Assembly: GCA_963969395.1 (NCBI GenBank)
Contig: OZ017797.1
Span: forward strand, 2,356,001-2,420,000
Reading direction: 5' to 3'
DNA length: 64,000 nucleotides
Origin: Pseudoscleropodium purum
Taxonomy: Eukaryota > Streptophyta > Bryopsida > Hypnales > Brachytheciaceae
Position numbers and translations under genes: made by a program. Below are positions 38,201 to 49,739 of the stretch, piece after piece. How positions within the stretch are numbered: position 1 is the stretch's first letter; each line of letters begins with the position of its first letter. The notes beneath the pieces are model-generated. The model worked only from the letters and a program-made list of their open reading frames with translations, searched no databases and had not been told where the DNA came from.

Positions 38201-38478
38201 TAAATTTCTGCTACGACATCCTCTGGCTTCAACACGACATCTAACTCCGCGCCTGACGATGACTCGTCCAGTTTCTCCTTTTTTCGCTTCCGCTCCTTGT
38301 CCTTCCGTTTTTCCTTTCTGAGCCGTTTTCGTTCTTTCCGATCGTTTTCATGTTCCCTGTCTTTCCTGGAGGAGCTCTTTCTTCTGGGCTCTATAGATTC
38401 ATCACTAGAGTCACTTTCGTGTTTCTTTTTGCGCCCCTTCCCGTCCCTTCTAGAGGACTGCCTCTCTCTCTCTGTCAT
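35243..38478 (-). CDS. J-domain protein with DUF3752 (GPALPP-type) C-terminus
   Basis: Eleven exons join in phase to 563 residues: 38478-38164, 38051-37771, 37660-37583, 37374-37272, 37104-37016, 36885-36774, 36583-36530, 36415-36367, 36207-36116, 35989-35871 and 35642-35243. All introns are GT-AG. Residues 1-80 are extremely Lys/Arg/Glu-rich (nuclear-localisation type). [12 protein letters not shown] (198-209) and [17 protein letters not shown] (from 225) are GPALPP-like segments. The J-domain is at about 262-326 with HPD at 298-300, needed to stimulate Hsp70. [11 protein letters not shown] (380-390) and the C-terminal [13 protein letters not shown] belong to DUF3752. From memory, land plants have a one-copy homologue of this architecture; its substrate is not established. 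A nuclear, RNA-processing role is inferred from the family. The first intron-bounded exon starts at the only suitable ATG. Confidence 0.92.
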
Positions 38479-39350
38479 ACTGGTCGTTACTTCAACAACA
38501 ACATGCCTGAAACATCACAAAAGAATCAAAGTCAAGCATGGAGTTACGATTCAAGTTCACAGCATCAGCCTGTGCTTGAAACCTGGTTGACGAATAATCG
38601 CCATCCCGCATCCACTCCAAGTTGTCTATGCAGACCACAGTCTCCTGAACAAGCACCCTAATACTTCCAGAATCAAAAAATGGGACAGCAGCTAATCCGA
38701 TACAGCAACTATCCTGGCGAACCTTAATAATGTGTCCCTGCGACTCAATCCGCGAACTGACCCTCGGAAACAAATCATGAATCAAAATGCGGAATCAACA
38801 TGACTCATGAATCATGTTGGTTCAAAATGAACCAACTAACCCTAATCACACATGAATACCCCAATATGCTTCTTCCCATAGTCATATAAACATCAACGCA
38901 ACAAGCCCCACAGAGGTTCTCAATCATCACACGACAAAGATCCTGAAAAACCCTGTAATCTCCGATTCCTCTGATGTCCGCGGAACACAATCCACCATGC
39001 CGACCCAGACAAAATACATCGCTAAGTCATCTCGCGAACCACAAACGACGACAGGTAGCTTAATCGATCACTGACCTCGAGCACCATCTTTGCCGGATAT
39101 ACAAGAGGTGCAAATTCTGCAGCAACTAAAAATCGAGAAGTTTTACCGTTCCAATTTACCGCAATCAGTCGTCGACAATCCAACACTCTCTGAATTAGAG
39201 CCACCCATGTTCGAGTCCCGGGAGGTCCGCTTCCAGGACAACATGGATGAACAGAATATCAGCTCTCAGGATGAACGAAAACTCGTCAGCTGCACAGTGA
39301 GTGAGTGCCGAACTGCCTACCAAGTAAGGTAGGAGGCCCCAACTCCGTTC
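38479..39350. other. 5' flank of the J-domain gene, possible leader exons
   Basis: Composition is gene-like, but open frames on both strands are short: 98 and 61 codons on the minus strand, and 81 codons on the plus strand at 39090-39332. A donor-like GAG|GTCAGT on the minus strand near 39080 suggests a spliced 5' leader for the J-domain gene. The plus-strand frame contains LPQSVVDNPTLSELEPPMF and could be a small protein, but no family is recognised. Confidence 0.35.
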
Positions 39351-40164
39351 GGGCATTTACAACCGCCCCTATAAATGGCACTGGAATGGATTGGAGGTGG
39401 TTCTTAAATTGGCCTCCATAGTCTTGAAAAAATTAAGAAAAAATATTATTCATTATTGCAAGAGCCAATCAGTCTCCTTGCTTTTCCTATTTCTCTTTAG
39501 AAGTTGTAGTGAACACTTTATGAAAGACTTAGGATCATAAATAGGGACATATGACACTTCTTGTTTGAAATTTCATAACTAAACCAGAAATAATTCAAAA
39601 AATATGAAACAACTTGGATTAGATGCCAATTCCTCTTGTTTTTCAAGGAAAATTTACTGAAAAGTATTTTGAAAAGATTCACTTGCCCAAAATTCAGTTC
39701 TAGTCTTTAAGTGGTCAACTTATGAGCCTCCTAGCTTAACAACAAGATGAAACTTGCATACCATAGTACCTCTTCAATTATGGCACCCTCTGTCAAATAT
39801 TTAATAAAATTTCGTTTTCTAGAAAAAAAAATTATTAATGCAATTTTCATCATCCTAAATACTTAATTAGTAAAATATTCAACATGTAAGTTAGCTCCAT
39901 ATGTAATTTATTGACATATGTGAAGTTCTAAAAGACAATCTCTTCATACAAATTGCATGGTAAGAAGTAAAATAATCCCATGTGGGATATGTAAATAGTT
40001 AGGATAAATAGGAGTTCAACCACTCATAGTTAAGTCAAAAATTAAAAAATGTGTTCAAAGTAGAATTTCAGACATTATTTAGGCATAGTAGAATAACTTT
40101 TTATAATAAATTTGAACTAAGTTAATGTAGAAAATGAATCTAGCTTTCATCTCCAAACTTTTTT
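39351..40164. other. AT-rich intergenic DNA
   Basis: Contains the third copy of the dispersed repeat (39580-39700: ATATGAAACAACTTGGATT...TTACTGAAAAGTA). Nothing else seen. Confidence 0.5.
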
Positions 40165-41115
40165 TTGGAAATTTTGATCCTTCAACTCCCAAAGTCCCAA
40201 GGTCATTTTTCTATCAAAAACCCCTCAAAACTGCTATTTTTGCTACATTCACCCAATGAAACGGAAAAAAATCATTTTCTTATAATCTAACCATAGGATC
40301 TTGTACTTCACTTGTCTTAAGTCATTTTGTAAAAATTTCATGAAGTTTGACCGTATAGATTGGAAGATATTAGCATTCAAAGTTGAAAAAAAAAGTATTT
40401 TGAATGCTAGCTTGCAATTTCAGACGACTTTGACCGCCAATTGTGGAGTTTTTTTGCACTACAGACTTTGAATTTAAAGTTTGTAATGTTGAAAAATTGA
40501 GTTGAAAGTCTAGGAAAAAAAACTCAGAAAAAACACACTTGATTTTCATTCTTTAAAAAATTGTTGAGTAGAAGTAGGTTCAAGATTGAAAAAAAAAAAA
40601 TTGTTAATAGCTCCAAGATGGGATTGAAAGACAATAATTCCAATGGTGAGATTGTTCTAGCAAGCAAATACAACATTCTCAAAAAAAATTTGTGAAAAAT
40701 TGTGAAAAATTGTGAAAATTGCATTCAAAAATGAATCCTACAAGTTATTTTTTCAAGAAGATGCTTAAATTGCCCAAAAAACAAGATTGTCCATAACTTT
40801 CTCATTATTCCTCCAAATAGAACAAATCAAAGCTTTAGATTCAAATAAAAACATAAGATTTAAGGGGAAAAAAATTAGATTTTATTTTGATTTTTTGCAA
40901 TTTTTTTGGTGATGCTTGACAAGTTTAGTTTCAAGCTTTTTGTGGTATAACTTTTGCTCCCAGGCACCAATTGAAATAAAAATCATATTTCCACATAGCT
41001 AATTAGTTTTTTCTATTTTACGGGAAAGTTTCAAAAAACTTCACCAAAATTTGAGGTCATAGGAACTTGCCCAAAATGTGATTTGTCTCCTGAAGGGACA
41101 ATGGGACTTTAGGGG
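40165..41115. mobile_element. TTAA-family repeat element, copy 1 (about 950 bp)
   Basis: It matches the element at 45271-46190 over nearly its whole length, including AACCATAGGATCTTGTACTT, GACCGTATAGATTGGAAGAT, CACTACAGACTTTGAATT and GCTTTTTGTGGTATAACTTTT. The right end is ACTTTAGGGG followed by TTAA (41116-41119). The left end (TCAACTCCCAAAGTCCCAAGG) is degenerate. Non-coding. Confidence 0.6.
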
Positions 41116-41119
41116 TTAA

Positions 41120-42868
41120 TCAAAAGTTATGAACAAATTCTAGGGAAGAATTGGAAGGAACAATTTCTTTGACATTTTCAAACATCTCCTTTGAACTTTG
41201 TTCATAACTTTTGTTTGGAAACTCATATTCACAAACAGATTTTTGAATATGATAGTTAGATTTTTTTCTCAACTTTTCTTAGATCGAAGTTCTTTTTGGA
41301 AAATGTTATTTAACTATGAAAAATTGGGCTCTAAAATTCTACTTTAAACACAATTATTATTTTTTGACAATGAGAGGTAAATAGCCTCTCATCTTCAAAT
41401 TATCCCATATCCTTCAAGGGTTCATAAAAGATAATGGATTTCATTATAAAGGCAAATTCTCCATTTTCCAATCTCACTTAAATTCAATGAAGAAATTCCT
41501 TCATGTTTCCATTAGAAAATATGTTGATGGTAGATGATCTTTAGATTCTACTTGAATTTTCTTACTAACATTAGATTTTTTTTTAAAACAATTTGATCAT
41601 TTAATTCTTGCTAAATTTGGCAAGTTTTCTATATCTTAGAAACTCACATATTTCCATTGATTTTGGCAATCAATATTGTTAATTTTCAAAATCAGTGGCA
41701 ATTATCATTATAATTTCTTGAATTACGATATCTATATTAAAAAACAATGAATTTTTGTTGAAATTGAAAAGGGACCATGACATGGGAAATTACATATGTA
41801 GCTGAAAGGTTTCCCATGCATAGAATTAAAAAAAAAATACTTCGTAACATTGGAACAAATAATTAGATGTTTGAAAGTTTCCTTGCACATGGAATAAAAT
41901 TAATTGTAATTAATCAATTATTTTTTGCATATTGAACTGTAGGATCTTGTACTACACTAGTGAAGAATGTGTGGAAGAAATTTTAGAAACTTTGACAACA
42001 TATGTAGATTATAAGGTTTGGGCATTTTAAAGAATGAAAACAAGTTTTTTTTGCATGTTGTTTAATTAGATAATTTGCCTTTGAATCTTCTTAATTAAAA
42101 ATGTTTGCACTAATGATTTTGAATTTCAAATTTATATTGAAGTATTGAGTTTGAGGGTTTAGAATTTTTTTTAAATACTTACTTTTCACTCATTGAAAAT
42201 TAGTTAAATAGAAGTACATTCAAGATTGAAGGAAAAACTAAATTGTTAATAACTCTCCGATGGAATTGAAACACACTAATCTCAATGGTAAGATTATTGG
42301 CTAGCAAGACATCTTAATCTTGAGAAAGCTTTTTATTTTTTTTAAATAGTGAAATAGTTAAAAAATTAAATCCTACAAGTTATTTTTTCAAAAAGATACT
42401 TTGATTGTCTAAAAGCAAAATCTGAGAGTTATTGACAATTTAGTCTATAACTGGTGTTCTATAACTTTCACAAAACAAATCTAAATGGAATGAATAAGAA
42501 TTTTCTTAATATAGATGAAAATACTATTTATAAGAAATAAAATTTTAAAATATGTATTTTAAATTGTTGTATTTTTTATTTTATCCACCAAACTAAAATT
42601 TAGATGTATTATGCCATAATTTTTGCTTTGGGCACTGATTGAAATGAAAATTATATTTCCAAAATGCTTTTGTGTTTTTCTATGTTTACAAAAAAAATTA
42701 GAAAATCACAACAAATATTCACAATGTATGAGCTTGCTTGAAATTTTTTTTACATATAAGCTAAAAAGTAACCACGTAGTTAATCAAGTTTTTTCTTACA
42801 TGCACATGTTTTAAAATATTCTCATAGATAAAAGCTATCCCTGTAGTGGATTAGAAGTAATCTTATAG
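41120..42868. other. AT-rich intergenic DNA
   Basis: Fragments of the same TTAA-family interior recur (GGATCTTGTACTACACTAGTG near 41941), so part of this stretch is probably older copies of that family. No gene seen. Confidence 0.45.
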
Positions 42869-42871
42869 TTA

Positions 42872-43203
42872 GGGGTGCTTTACACATTGGCTGACCAAGT
42901 CGAGAGGCCATGGGAGTTCATGGCCAAATTTTGGGCAAGAGTCCAAAGAAATGGGCAATTCGATGGACTCTCAACCAAAGTTTGGATCACCACTTTGTAG
43001 CGACCCAAACTTTGGTCGAGAGTCCGTTGTGAGGCCATTGCCACATAGGAGCTTGGGCCTCCATGTAGGCACTTGGGAGGGTGACGGACTTTGGATTGTG
43101 TTGCCTTGTGTGAAGGGTTAAGAGGCCAAAGTTGGGGGTTTCTGAAATTTGATTGGTGGAGGCCAATGGACTCTCAACCTTGGGCCCATGTGTAAAGCGG
43201 CCC
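42872..43203. mobile_element. Tourist-like (PIF/Harbinger-type) MITE, 332 bp, TTA duplication
   Basis: Termini are inverted: GGGGTGCTTTACACAT at the left and GGGCCGCTTTACACAT (reverse complement of the right end). TTA flanks both sides (42869-42871 and 43204-43206). The GC content is far above the surrounding DNA. Related copies lie near 32850-33176 and 34060-34178. TTA duplication and GGG-starting ends fit the PIF/Harbinger superfamily. No transposase frame; the 95-codon minus-strand open frame here is not credible as a gene. Confidence 0.7.
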
Positions 43204-43304
43204 TTAGTCTCTAAAGACCAATTGTCCATATTGAATATAAATGGAAGTTTGGACACTGGATTCATAAGTCCCAATGGTCATTGAAATTTTTAGTCAATCC
43301 TTAA

Positions 43305-43940
43305 CCCCTAAATGACCAAGGCCTGTTTTGAGCCTCTGGAAATTTGCTCTAAATTCAATAAAAAGTCAACATTTTCATAAGTTGTACCAATTTCTTTTGA
43401 ATTGTAAGCGTACAAATTCAAATTAGACATGTTAGAGATCACATAGGAAAAGAAAACATAACAATATCACTTATAGATTGAAAGATTATAATGTTTGATC
43501 ATGAGGGTGCTAAAACTATGAAAAATTTTCAGTTCTCTTTTTGCATGTCAACTCTAAAAGTTGGTTACTAAAAAAATATGAGGTTGTAGGGCCTAGCATG
43601 CACAACCCCAATCAATTAACAGTTTTTCAAAATCTATTCTACAATTTATTTTAATAAATTTCTAATGTGATTTTTTCTCCAAGATCTAGTGTATTTGGGG
43701 CTCATTTCCAAGAGCCCTCAACACTACGGGAAGTCAAGATTGCAATGGGTATCCTTCTACAAAATCTTGAATAGAAAAATCATAATCCTTCATTTTTAAG
43801 ATCGATTTTTTGATCCTAAAACTAGACTTCAAAAAGAATTCTCCAAAAATATAAACTACTAAAAATAACAATTTGGTTGGATTTTGCTTAACTTCAAAAT
43901 TTTCGAAAAACCAGAATCTGGTGCCTTAGGTAGTTAGGGG
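43305..43940. mobile_element. TTAA-flanked repeat element, copy without nested insertions (636 bp)
   Basis: TTAA flanks both sides (43301-43304 and 43941-43944). Ends are imperfectly inverted: CCCCTAAATGACCAAGGC against CCCCTAACTACCTAAGGC. The interior is homologous to 24287-26122 and lacks both blocks nested there, so it serves as the empty-site comparison. Non-coding. Confidence 0.65.
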
Positions 43941-43944
43941 TTAA

Positions 43945-45266
43945 GGGTCCAAGCAACCATTTCATTGTGACAACCTCATTTGGGTGACTTTTTCAAGGGA
44001 AAAAAATTTCTTTTTCAGATTTTTTTTTGCATTCAATACAAAGATCTCCTCAATAAAAAAAACTGTAAGGATAATTTTAAAAAGTGACTAGTATTTGTTA
44101 TAAAATATACTATTTCAAAAAATTATTGATGATCCTATGATTGATTTTATGCCCTTTTTCACATACAATTGGAACTTCAAATTCGACCAATATTAAAAAA
44201 AAGTTCAACTTTGAAAGATAGAAACTGCATTTTGGGAGAATTTTTGAATTTAAAACTTCAAATTTCATTTCAAGCAAGTCTATAAATAGTTTAAAGCTGT
44301 AGACTGTATGGATATTTTCTAGTTTAGATGTTTAACTTTTTTTGTTTCTTTTGAATGCAACTTCAAAAAAGTTGTGGAGCTCACATTATTTTTGTAACAT
44401 ATTCGTGGTTTGACCAAAATCTTTAGTCCTTTAGGAATTGATCCTTGAAGGACCATTGTCGTTTTGGGGGACAAAATGGATTTTGGATAGGAAATTACAA
44501 TATCAATTTGTGTCATGATTTGTTGAAAATTTTTTTAAATAGAAAAAATGATTATCTTTGTAGAAATATGTGATTTTTTTTCAATTGGTATACGAGAACA
44601 AAAGTTATGCCCAAATAAGCTCAAAATAAGGGGGAGACTAGGTAGAAAAAAATTCAAAAATTTGAATTAAATTTTTTTCTTCTTCTCATAGATGATATCT
44701 TTGTTTAAATGGAAAGCTTTGATTCATTTCATTTGGATAAGTGGTATGAAAGTTATGGACAATCTTGTTTTGGGGGCATTCAACGCATCATTCTTCTTGG
44801 AAAAACAACATAAAGGATTCATTTTTTAATGCATTTTTTATATTAAAAAATAGTTCTACATTGTTAAGTTTGCTTCCTAGAATAATCTTACCCTTGGGAT
44901 TAGTGTGCTTTCATTCCATCTTAGAGATATTTATAATTTAGATTCTCCTTTTATCTTGTACCTATTTCTACTTAATCATTTAAAAAAAATGAAAATTAAG
45001 GATTTTTTGAAATTTTCTTCTTTTAGATTCTCAATTCAATTCCCTACCATAAGTATTTAAGCCTAAAACTTTGTAGTACCAAAAATTTAAGTTCAGAAGG
45101 TTTGGAGTCAAATAATCTAATCCCATGTGCAAAAAAACTTGTTTCATTCACTTTAAATGAAAATATCTTTCAATTTGTGTGGTCAAAATTTTTGAAATTT
45201 ATTCCAAACATTTTCATACTAGTTTTGAGTGTTTTTTGGCAATGAAAGTCCTTGATCCTTTAGTGA
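43945..45266. other. AT-rich intergenic DNA with older repeat fragments
   Basis: No gene seen. Poly-A/T tracts and fragments resembling the interior of the TTAA-family elements (GTTATGCCCAAATAAGCTC, AATATCTTTCAATTTGTGTGG) suggest decayed copies. Confidence 0.4.
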
Positions 45267-45270
45267 TTAA

Positions 45271-46190
45271 ACCCTGATTTTCCAAGGCCATTTTCTGTCA
45301 AAAACCACTCAAAATTGCCATTTTTGCTACGTTCATCCAAGAATACAAAAAGATTCATTTTTTAGAATCTAACCATAGGATCTTGTACTTTACTTGTCTT
45401 ATTTCAGATAGTAAAAATTTTATGAATTTTTACCGTATAGATTAGAAGATATTAGCATTCAAAGTTGAAAAAGAAAGTTTTTTTGAACACTAGCCTACAA
45501 TTTCAGATGACTTTGACCGCTAATTGTGAATTTTTTTTGCACTACAGACTTTGAATTAAAAAATTTTGATGTTGAAGAATTGAGTTGAAAGTCTAGGAAA
45601 AAAAATTCAAAACAAACAAACTTGATTTTCATTCTTTAAAAAAATGCTAAGTAAAAGTAGGTCTGAGATTGGAAAAAAAACCTAAATCATTAATAACTCC
45701 AAGATGGGATTGAAAGACAATAATCCAAATGGTGAGATTGTAAGAGCAAGCAAACACAAAATCCTCAAAAAAAAATTGTGAAAAATTGTGAAAATTGCAT
45801 TCAGAAATGAACCCTATAAGTTATTTTTTCAAGAAGATGCTAAAATTGCCCAAAAAACAAAATTGTCTTTAACTTTCTCATTATTAGTCCAAATAGAACG
45901 AATCAAGGCTTCACATGTAGACAAAAAGAAAACATTTCAGGGGAAAAAAATTAGAATTTATTTTGATTTTTTGCAATTTTTTTTGTCCTACCTGCTGAGT
46001 TCAGTTTTAGGCTTTTTGTAGTATAACTTTTGCTCCCGGGCACCAATTGAAATAAACATTATATCCCCATGTAGATAATCAGTTTTTCTATCTTACTGGA
46101 AAGTTTCAAAACAATTCACCAAAAATTGAGATCATAGGAACCTGCCTGAAATCTGATTTGTCCCTTGAGGGGACATTGGGAATTTAGGGG
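45271..46190. mobile_element. TTAA-family repeat element, copy 2 (920 bp)
   Basis: Flanked by TTAA at 45267-45270 and 46191-46194. The right end is AATTTAGGGG; the left end is ACCCTGATTTTCCAAGGCC. It is a close relative of 40165-41115, in the same orientation. Non-coding. Confidence 0.65.
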
Positions 46191-46194
46191 TTAA

Positions 46195-48405
46195 ATGTCT
46201 AATTTATTGACTCTGTGCAATAATGATTATTTTCCCATATGACCTTGTAAAACAAATTACAATATCCTTGAGGAAAAAATGTGTATTTGGAAATGTAAAA
46301 TCATCCTCCTTCTTCAAACTCTCAATTATCTTGCAATATAAGTGGTTAGTATTTTAGAATTTGAACTATAAATTATTCCAACTTTTATTTAAAAAAAAAT
46401 TCTTCTTTGCAATAGACATGACAATTTTGAAGTGTCATTTAATAAAACATAATCACGGAATTTTAGGGGCTCATAATTATTTAAGATGTACAAAGGTGCA
46501 AAGTACTCCCATATAAATTACAATAAAAATATTAAAAAATAGATAGAGCAACAAAAACAAAAGTAAAAGGCATTTAAGGAAGGGGGTTCAAGGTAGGGGC
46601 ATTCATAATATATATTTTTTATTAGCCAAGATAGAATTATATGATTACAATGAGTTTGAGATATGATTAGATTTAAATTTTATTATATGTTTTTAGTGTA
46701 GGTCTTAGTTGTCATATTCTTGATGTTTACCCCTTATGAACCACACATTTATAATTTGAACAATGAAAGAATGTAAATATGTCTTATACACATGGAAATT
46801 TGAATGCTTTTGTCTCCTAAATGTTTGTTTCTTCTTGTGTTAGATTTCTAATATTTCTATATTATTATTATTTTTTAAATGAAAATATATTGGTACATTT
46901 CACTTCAAAAAATAAAATTTTTAATTCAATAAATAGCCTTCAAAATACTTTAAATATGCATTGCAATTAAAATCTTTTTAATCTTTATAATTAGAAATTA
47001 ACATTGTAAACCTATGGAATATTTTATTTATGAAGTTGCAAATATTTATTTTGTAATCAATTTTAGAAGGAGTTTTTAATTTTTAGTTTAATTTTGTTAT
47101 TGATAAATATGGACTTGTATAGTAGTAGATGCAAATGTAAGAATATAATCTATGAATTACATTTTACAACTTTTGTTAAAAAAATCACCCTAAAACTATT
47201 CTTCTAAGTTGCATTTTATAATACACCTTCACAATTTTGAAAATTTGTGGAGGTGAAGGAATATAATTTTACCAATCTCTAATACTTATAAATGGTATTC
47301 CTAATCAGACTGATAAGATTCCAAAAATGTTTTAGTCAAAATGTTTTTGCTTCTAAAAAAGATGCCAAGATAATGTGGTAACCTTCAAAGGACTAAGGAT
47401 TGGTGATTTTAAACTAATCACTTTCACTAATCATATTGTGGAAGGATAATTTAAATAGACAAATATTTTACATAAATAGATTAAGTAAAGAACATGGCAT
47501 ATGAAATAAATATTATTTGAATAAATAATAAATCTTATATAATCTTAGGCCCAATAAGAGCTTTAATCCTTTAAGGATTAGAAAGTAGTCTGGATTTTCA
47601 AATATGTGAAGATGTATAATAAATGCAACTTAGAAGACAAATGACTGTCAAATAATAATTGTAAGATATTAAGATTCATAGTTCATATCCTTGTCATCTA
47701 TTAATATTTTCCAATGAAATATCGAAGTCAAAAATTAAAAATTAAATTAAAAATTTATTGTAGATTGAATATTCATTAGGAGAAAATTGAACCCTTAAAG
47801 AGTTTGCTTCATAGTGCAAAAGTTTGGATAGGAAGAGCCTTCTCAACTCACTAATTGGGCCAAGAATAATGAATTACATGATGAATTTAAAAATTTGTCA
47901 TCATTATCCAATTTGTTTTCATGATCTTATAAATTGCATGATGGTTCCATCATGAAGAATGAAGCACATGCCAAGTGGTGGTTCAAATGAGGATTTGACC
48001 ATCTCCATATTCATTCAATTTGTATTAAAATTAGTAAGAAAATTCAAGGCTTCTTTGTGGGTTCAATTTTTTCCTAATGTGTAATTTTCACAAGAAATTT
48101 TTTCCTTTGAGTTCAAAATGTTAAGTTCAAATCATAGTGATTATTGAAGATTTTTTAAAACTTTTCTATTCAAGTCCTTTCTGAAGAATCATTTTATAAA
48201 CTCAAAAAGTAACTTTTTGAGACCAAACTTCCTTGTATCCTTTATATTATAGAATACTTGCAAAGGAAAGTCTATAGAATCTATAATGTGCAAATGTTAA
48301 AAAACTAACTCAAAAATCTTCTAAAAAGATGGATGAAAAAGCTCATATTTGTGCATCTGGGATGTGTTTACGTTCATCCATTGTTCAAAATTTGTCTTAC
48401 ATGAG
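46195..48405. other. AT-rich intergenic DNA
   Basis: No gene, tRNA or clear element seen in this strongly AT-rich stretch. Confidence 0.5.
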
Positions 48406-48414
48406 CAAAGCTTT

Positions 48415-48683
48415 GTAGGACGTTAAATCATGTCTAGGCAATGGACCTAGCAGGGTAATTTGGGGTCTCATCCAGGATAAAAGTATAAAAAAAGCCCCCT
48501 ATTTTGAGGTGTGTCTAGGGAATACTGTAGACCTCACCTAGCTAATTTGGGGTCTCTAATTGCAAATATGAATTTAGAATTTACAAAAAAAAATTTGTGT
48601 GAAAAATAAAAAATTCCTGTGTTTTCCCCTGAGGTAAATTCAGCCTCCTGGGCCCATTTCCTGGGCATGATTTAACGTCCTAC
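48415..48683. mobile_element. Mutator-like MITE (269 bp) with 9-bp target duplication
   Basis: Inverted ends of about 40 bp begin GTAGGACGTTAAATCATG on both sides and stay similar to AATGG.CC. An exact 9-bp direct duplication CAAAGCTTT flanks it (48406-48414 and 48684-48692). A 9-bp duplication with long inverted ends is the Mutator (MULE) hallmark. Non-coding. It lies about 100 bp upstream of the open frame of the DUF2256 gene. Confidence 0.8.
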
Positions 48684-49061
48684 CAAAGCTTTTGTGAGGT
48701 GAAGAGCAGAGCTGGCCACATCAGTGGAGTTTTTCCCTCTGCTTTTACTTTATCGCTTTACTTTATCGCTTTGTAAGCAAAGTTGCGTTTCTTATGCACT
48801 CGTAAGTTCAGCCTGGGTGCAATCTTGCGCGCAGACTGCTTTTGCAATTTGTCGCAACAAACCTTGAAGCTCCCCATTTCACAAACCCTCCAGAATTCCA
48901 CCCCCTTTGTCTCCCGCACATTCTCTTCTCAACCTTCCCTTCTGGAATTTGCTTCTACATTCTTTCAGAATGCCGTTGATGCTAGACTAGTCCAGCAAGC
49001 CCTGAACCAACCCACAGTTCTACTAGCTTCCCACATCGTGAGATTCCAATCCAGAAGAGCT

Positions 49062-49442
49062 ATGCCGCGAGGGGTGAAGAAAGAGAACTTGCCGTGGAAG
49101 CTGTGCGAGGTGTGTCAGCGTCCCTTCACGTGGCGCAAGGTGTGGGAACGGTGCTGGGACGACGTGAAGACGTGCAGCGATCGATGCAAGGCGGAGCGGA
49201 AGAAGCAGAAGATCAAGGCCAAGAAGGAGGAAGAGTCGAATTCGGGAAGCGCCAAGGAGACCAGCCACAGTGCGAGACAGATGATGAAGATGGACAAGGG
49301 AACAACAGCGCAGATCAATAGCTTTGTAGGGATGTCCTTGTATCATCAGTTTCTTCTCTTCTCTATTCCTTTGCATAGGGTTATGGCTTTGAACAGGTTG
49401 CTATGTTCTTGGTTAGGGCAAGCGGAGGTCGTGTCCGTTTAA
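49062..49442 (+). CDS. DUF2256 zinc-ribbon-like small protein
   Basis: The first ATG in frame is at 49062 and gives 126 residues. [18 protein letters not shown] followed by [13 protein letters not shown] and KTCSDRC is the DUF2256 signature; Cys at 15, 18, 31, 38 and 42 probably bind a metal. A Lys/Glu-rich tail follows. Function is unknown; I recall DUF2256 genes beside photolyase/cryptochrome-type genes in bacteria, which is only a hint. The frame stays open for 93 codons upstream of this ATG (back to TAA at 48774) and that stretch reads like a mitochondrial presequence with VSRTFSSQ, but has no ATG. The last 30-40 residues (after AQINS) do not look like the family, and an intron may begin at a GTAGGG near 49327. 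Confidence 0.75.
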   Translation: MPRGVKKENLPWKLCEVCQRPFTWRKVWERCWDDVKTCSDRCKAERKKQKIKAKKEEESNSGSAKETSHSARQMMKMDKGTTAQINSFVGMSLYHQFLLFSIPLHRVMALNRLLCSWLGQAEVVSV

Positions 49443-49494
49443 AAGCTTTGTAGATCACTAAGTTCAGCTTAATTTTTTGTTGAAGTGATGGTGC

Positions 49495-49737
49495 ATTAAT
49501 TTCCAAGAGCACTCAACACTAGAAATCAAGGTTTGCAATGGACACCCTTGCACACATTTTTTAATACAAAAATCATGAACATTCATTTTCAAAAGCAGAT
49601 TTCTGATGCTGAAACTAGACTTACTTCAAAATGAATTTGTCTAAACAAGAAACTACGAAAAACAATAACTCGATATTAAGGTTTTACTTAACTTCAAAGG
49701 TTTATCTACACCAGAATATGGTGCCTCGGGCATTCGG
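49495..49737. repeat. Truncated copy of the TTAA-family outer element
   Basis: Homologous to the right part of 43305-43940 (CCAAGAGCACTCAACACTA, AAACTAGACTT, TTACTTAACTTCAAAGG, ACACCAGAATATGGTGCC) and ending in CGGGGG. At the 25.1-kb insertion point it reads through without a gap, giving a second empty-site comparison. Confidence 0.6.
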
Positions 49738-49739
49738 GG

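Noticed and set aside
49023..49376. 117-codon minus-strand open frame
   Set aside because: Antisense to the DUF2256 coding sequence.
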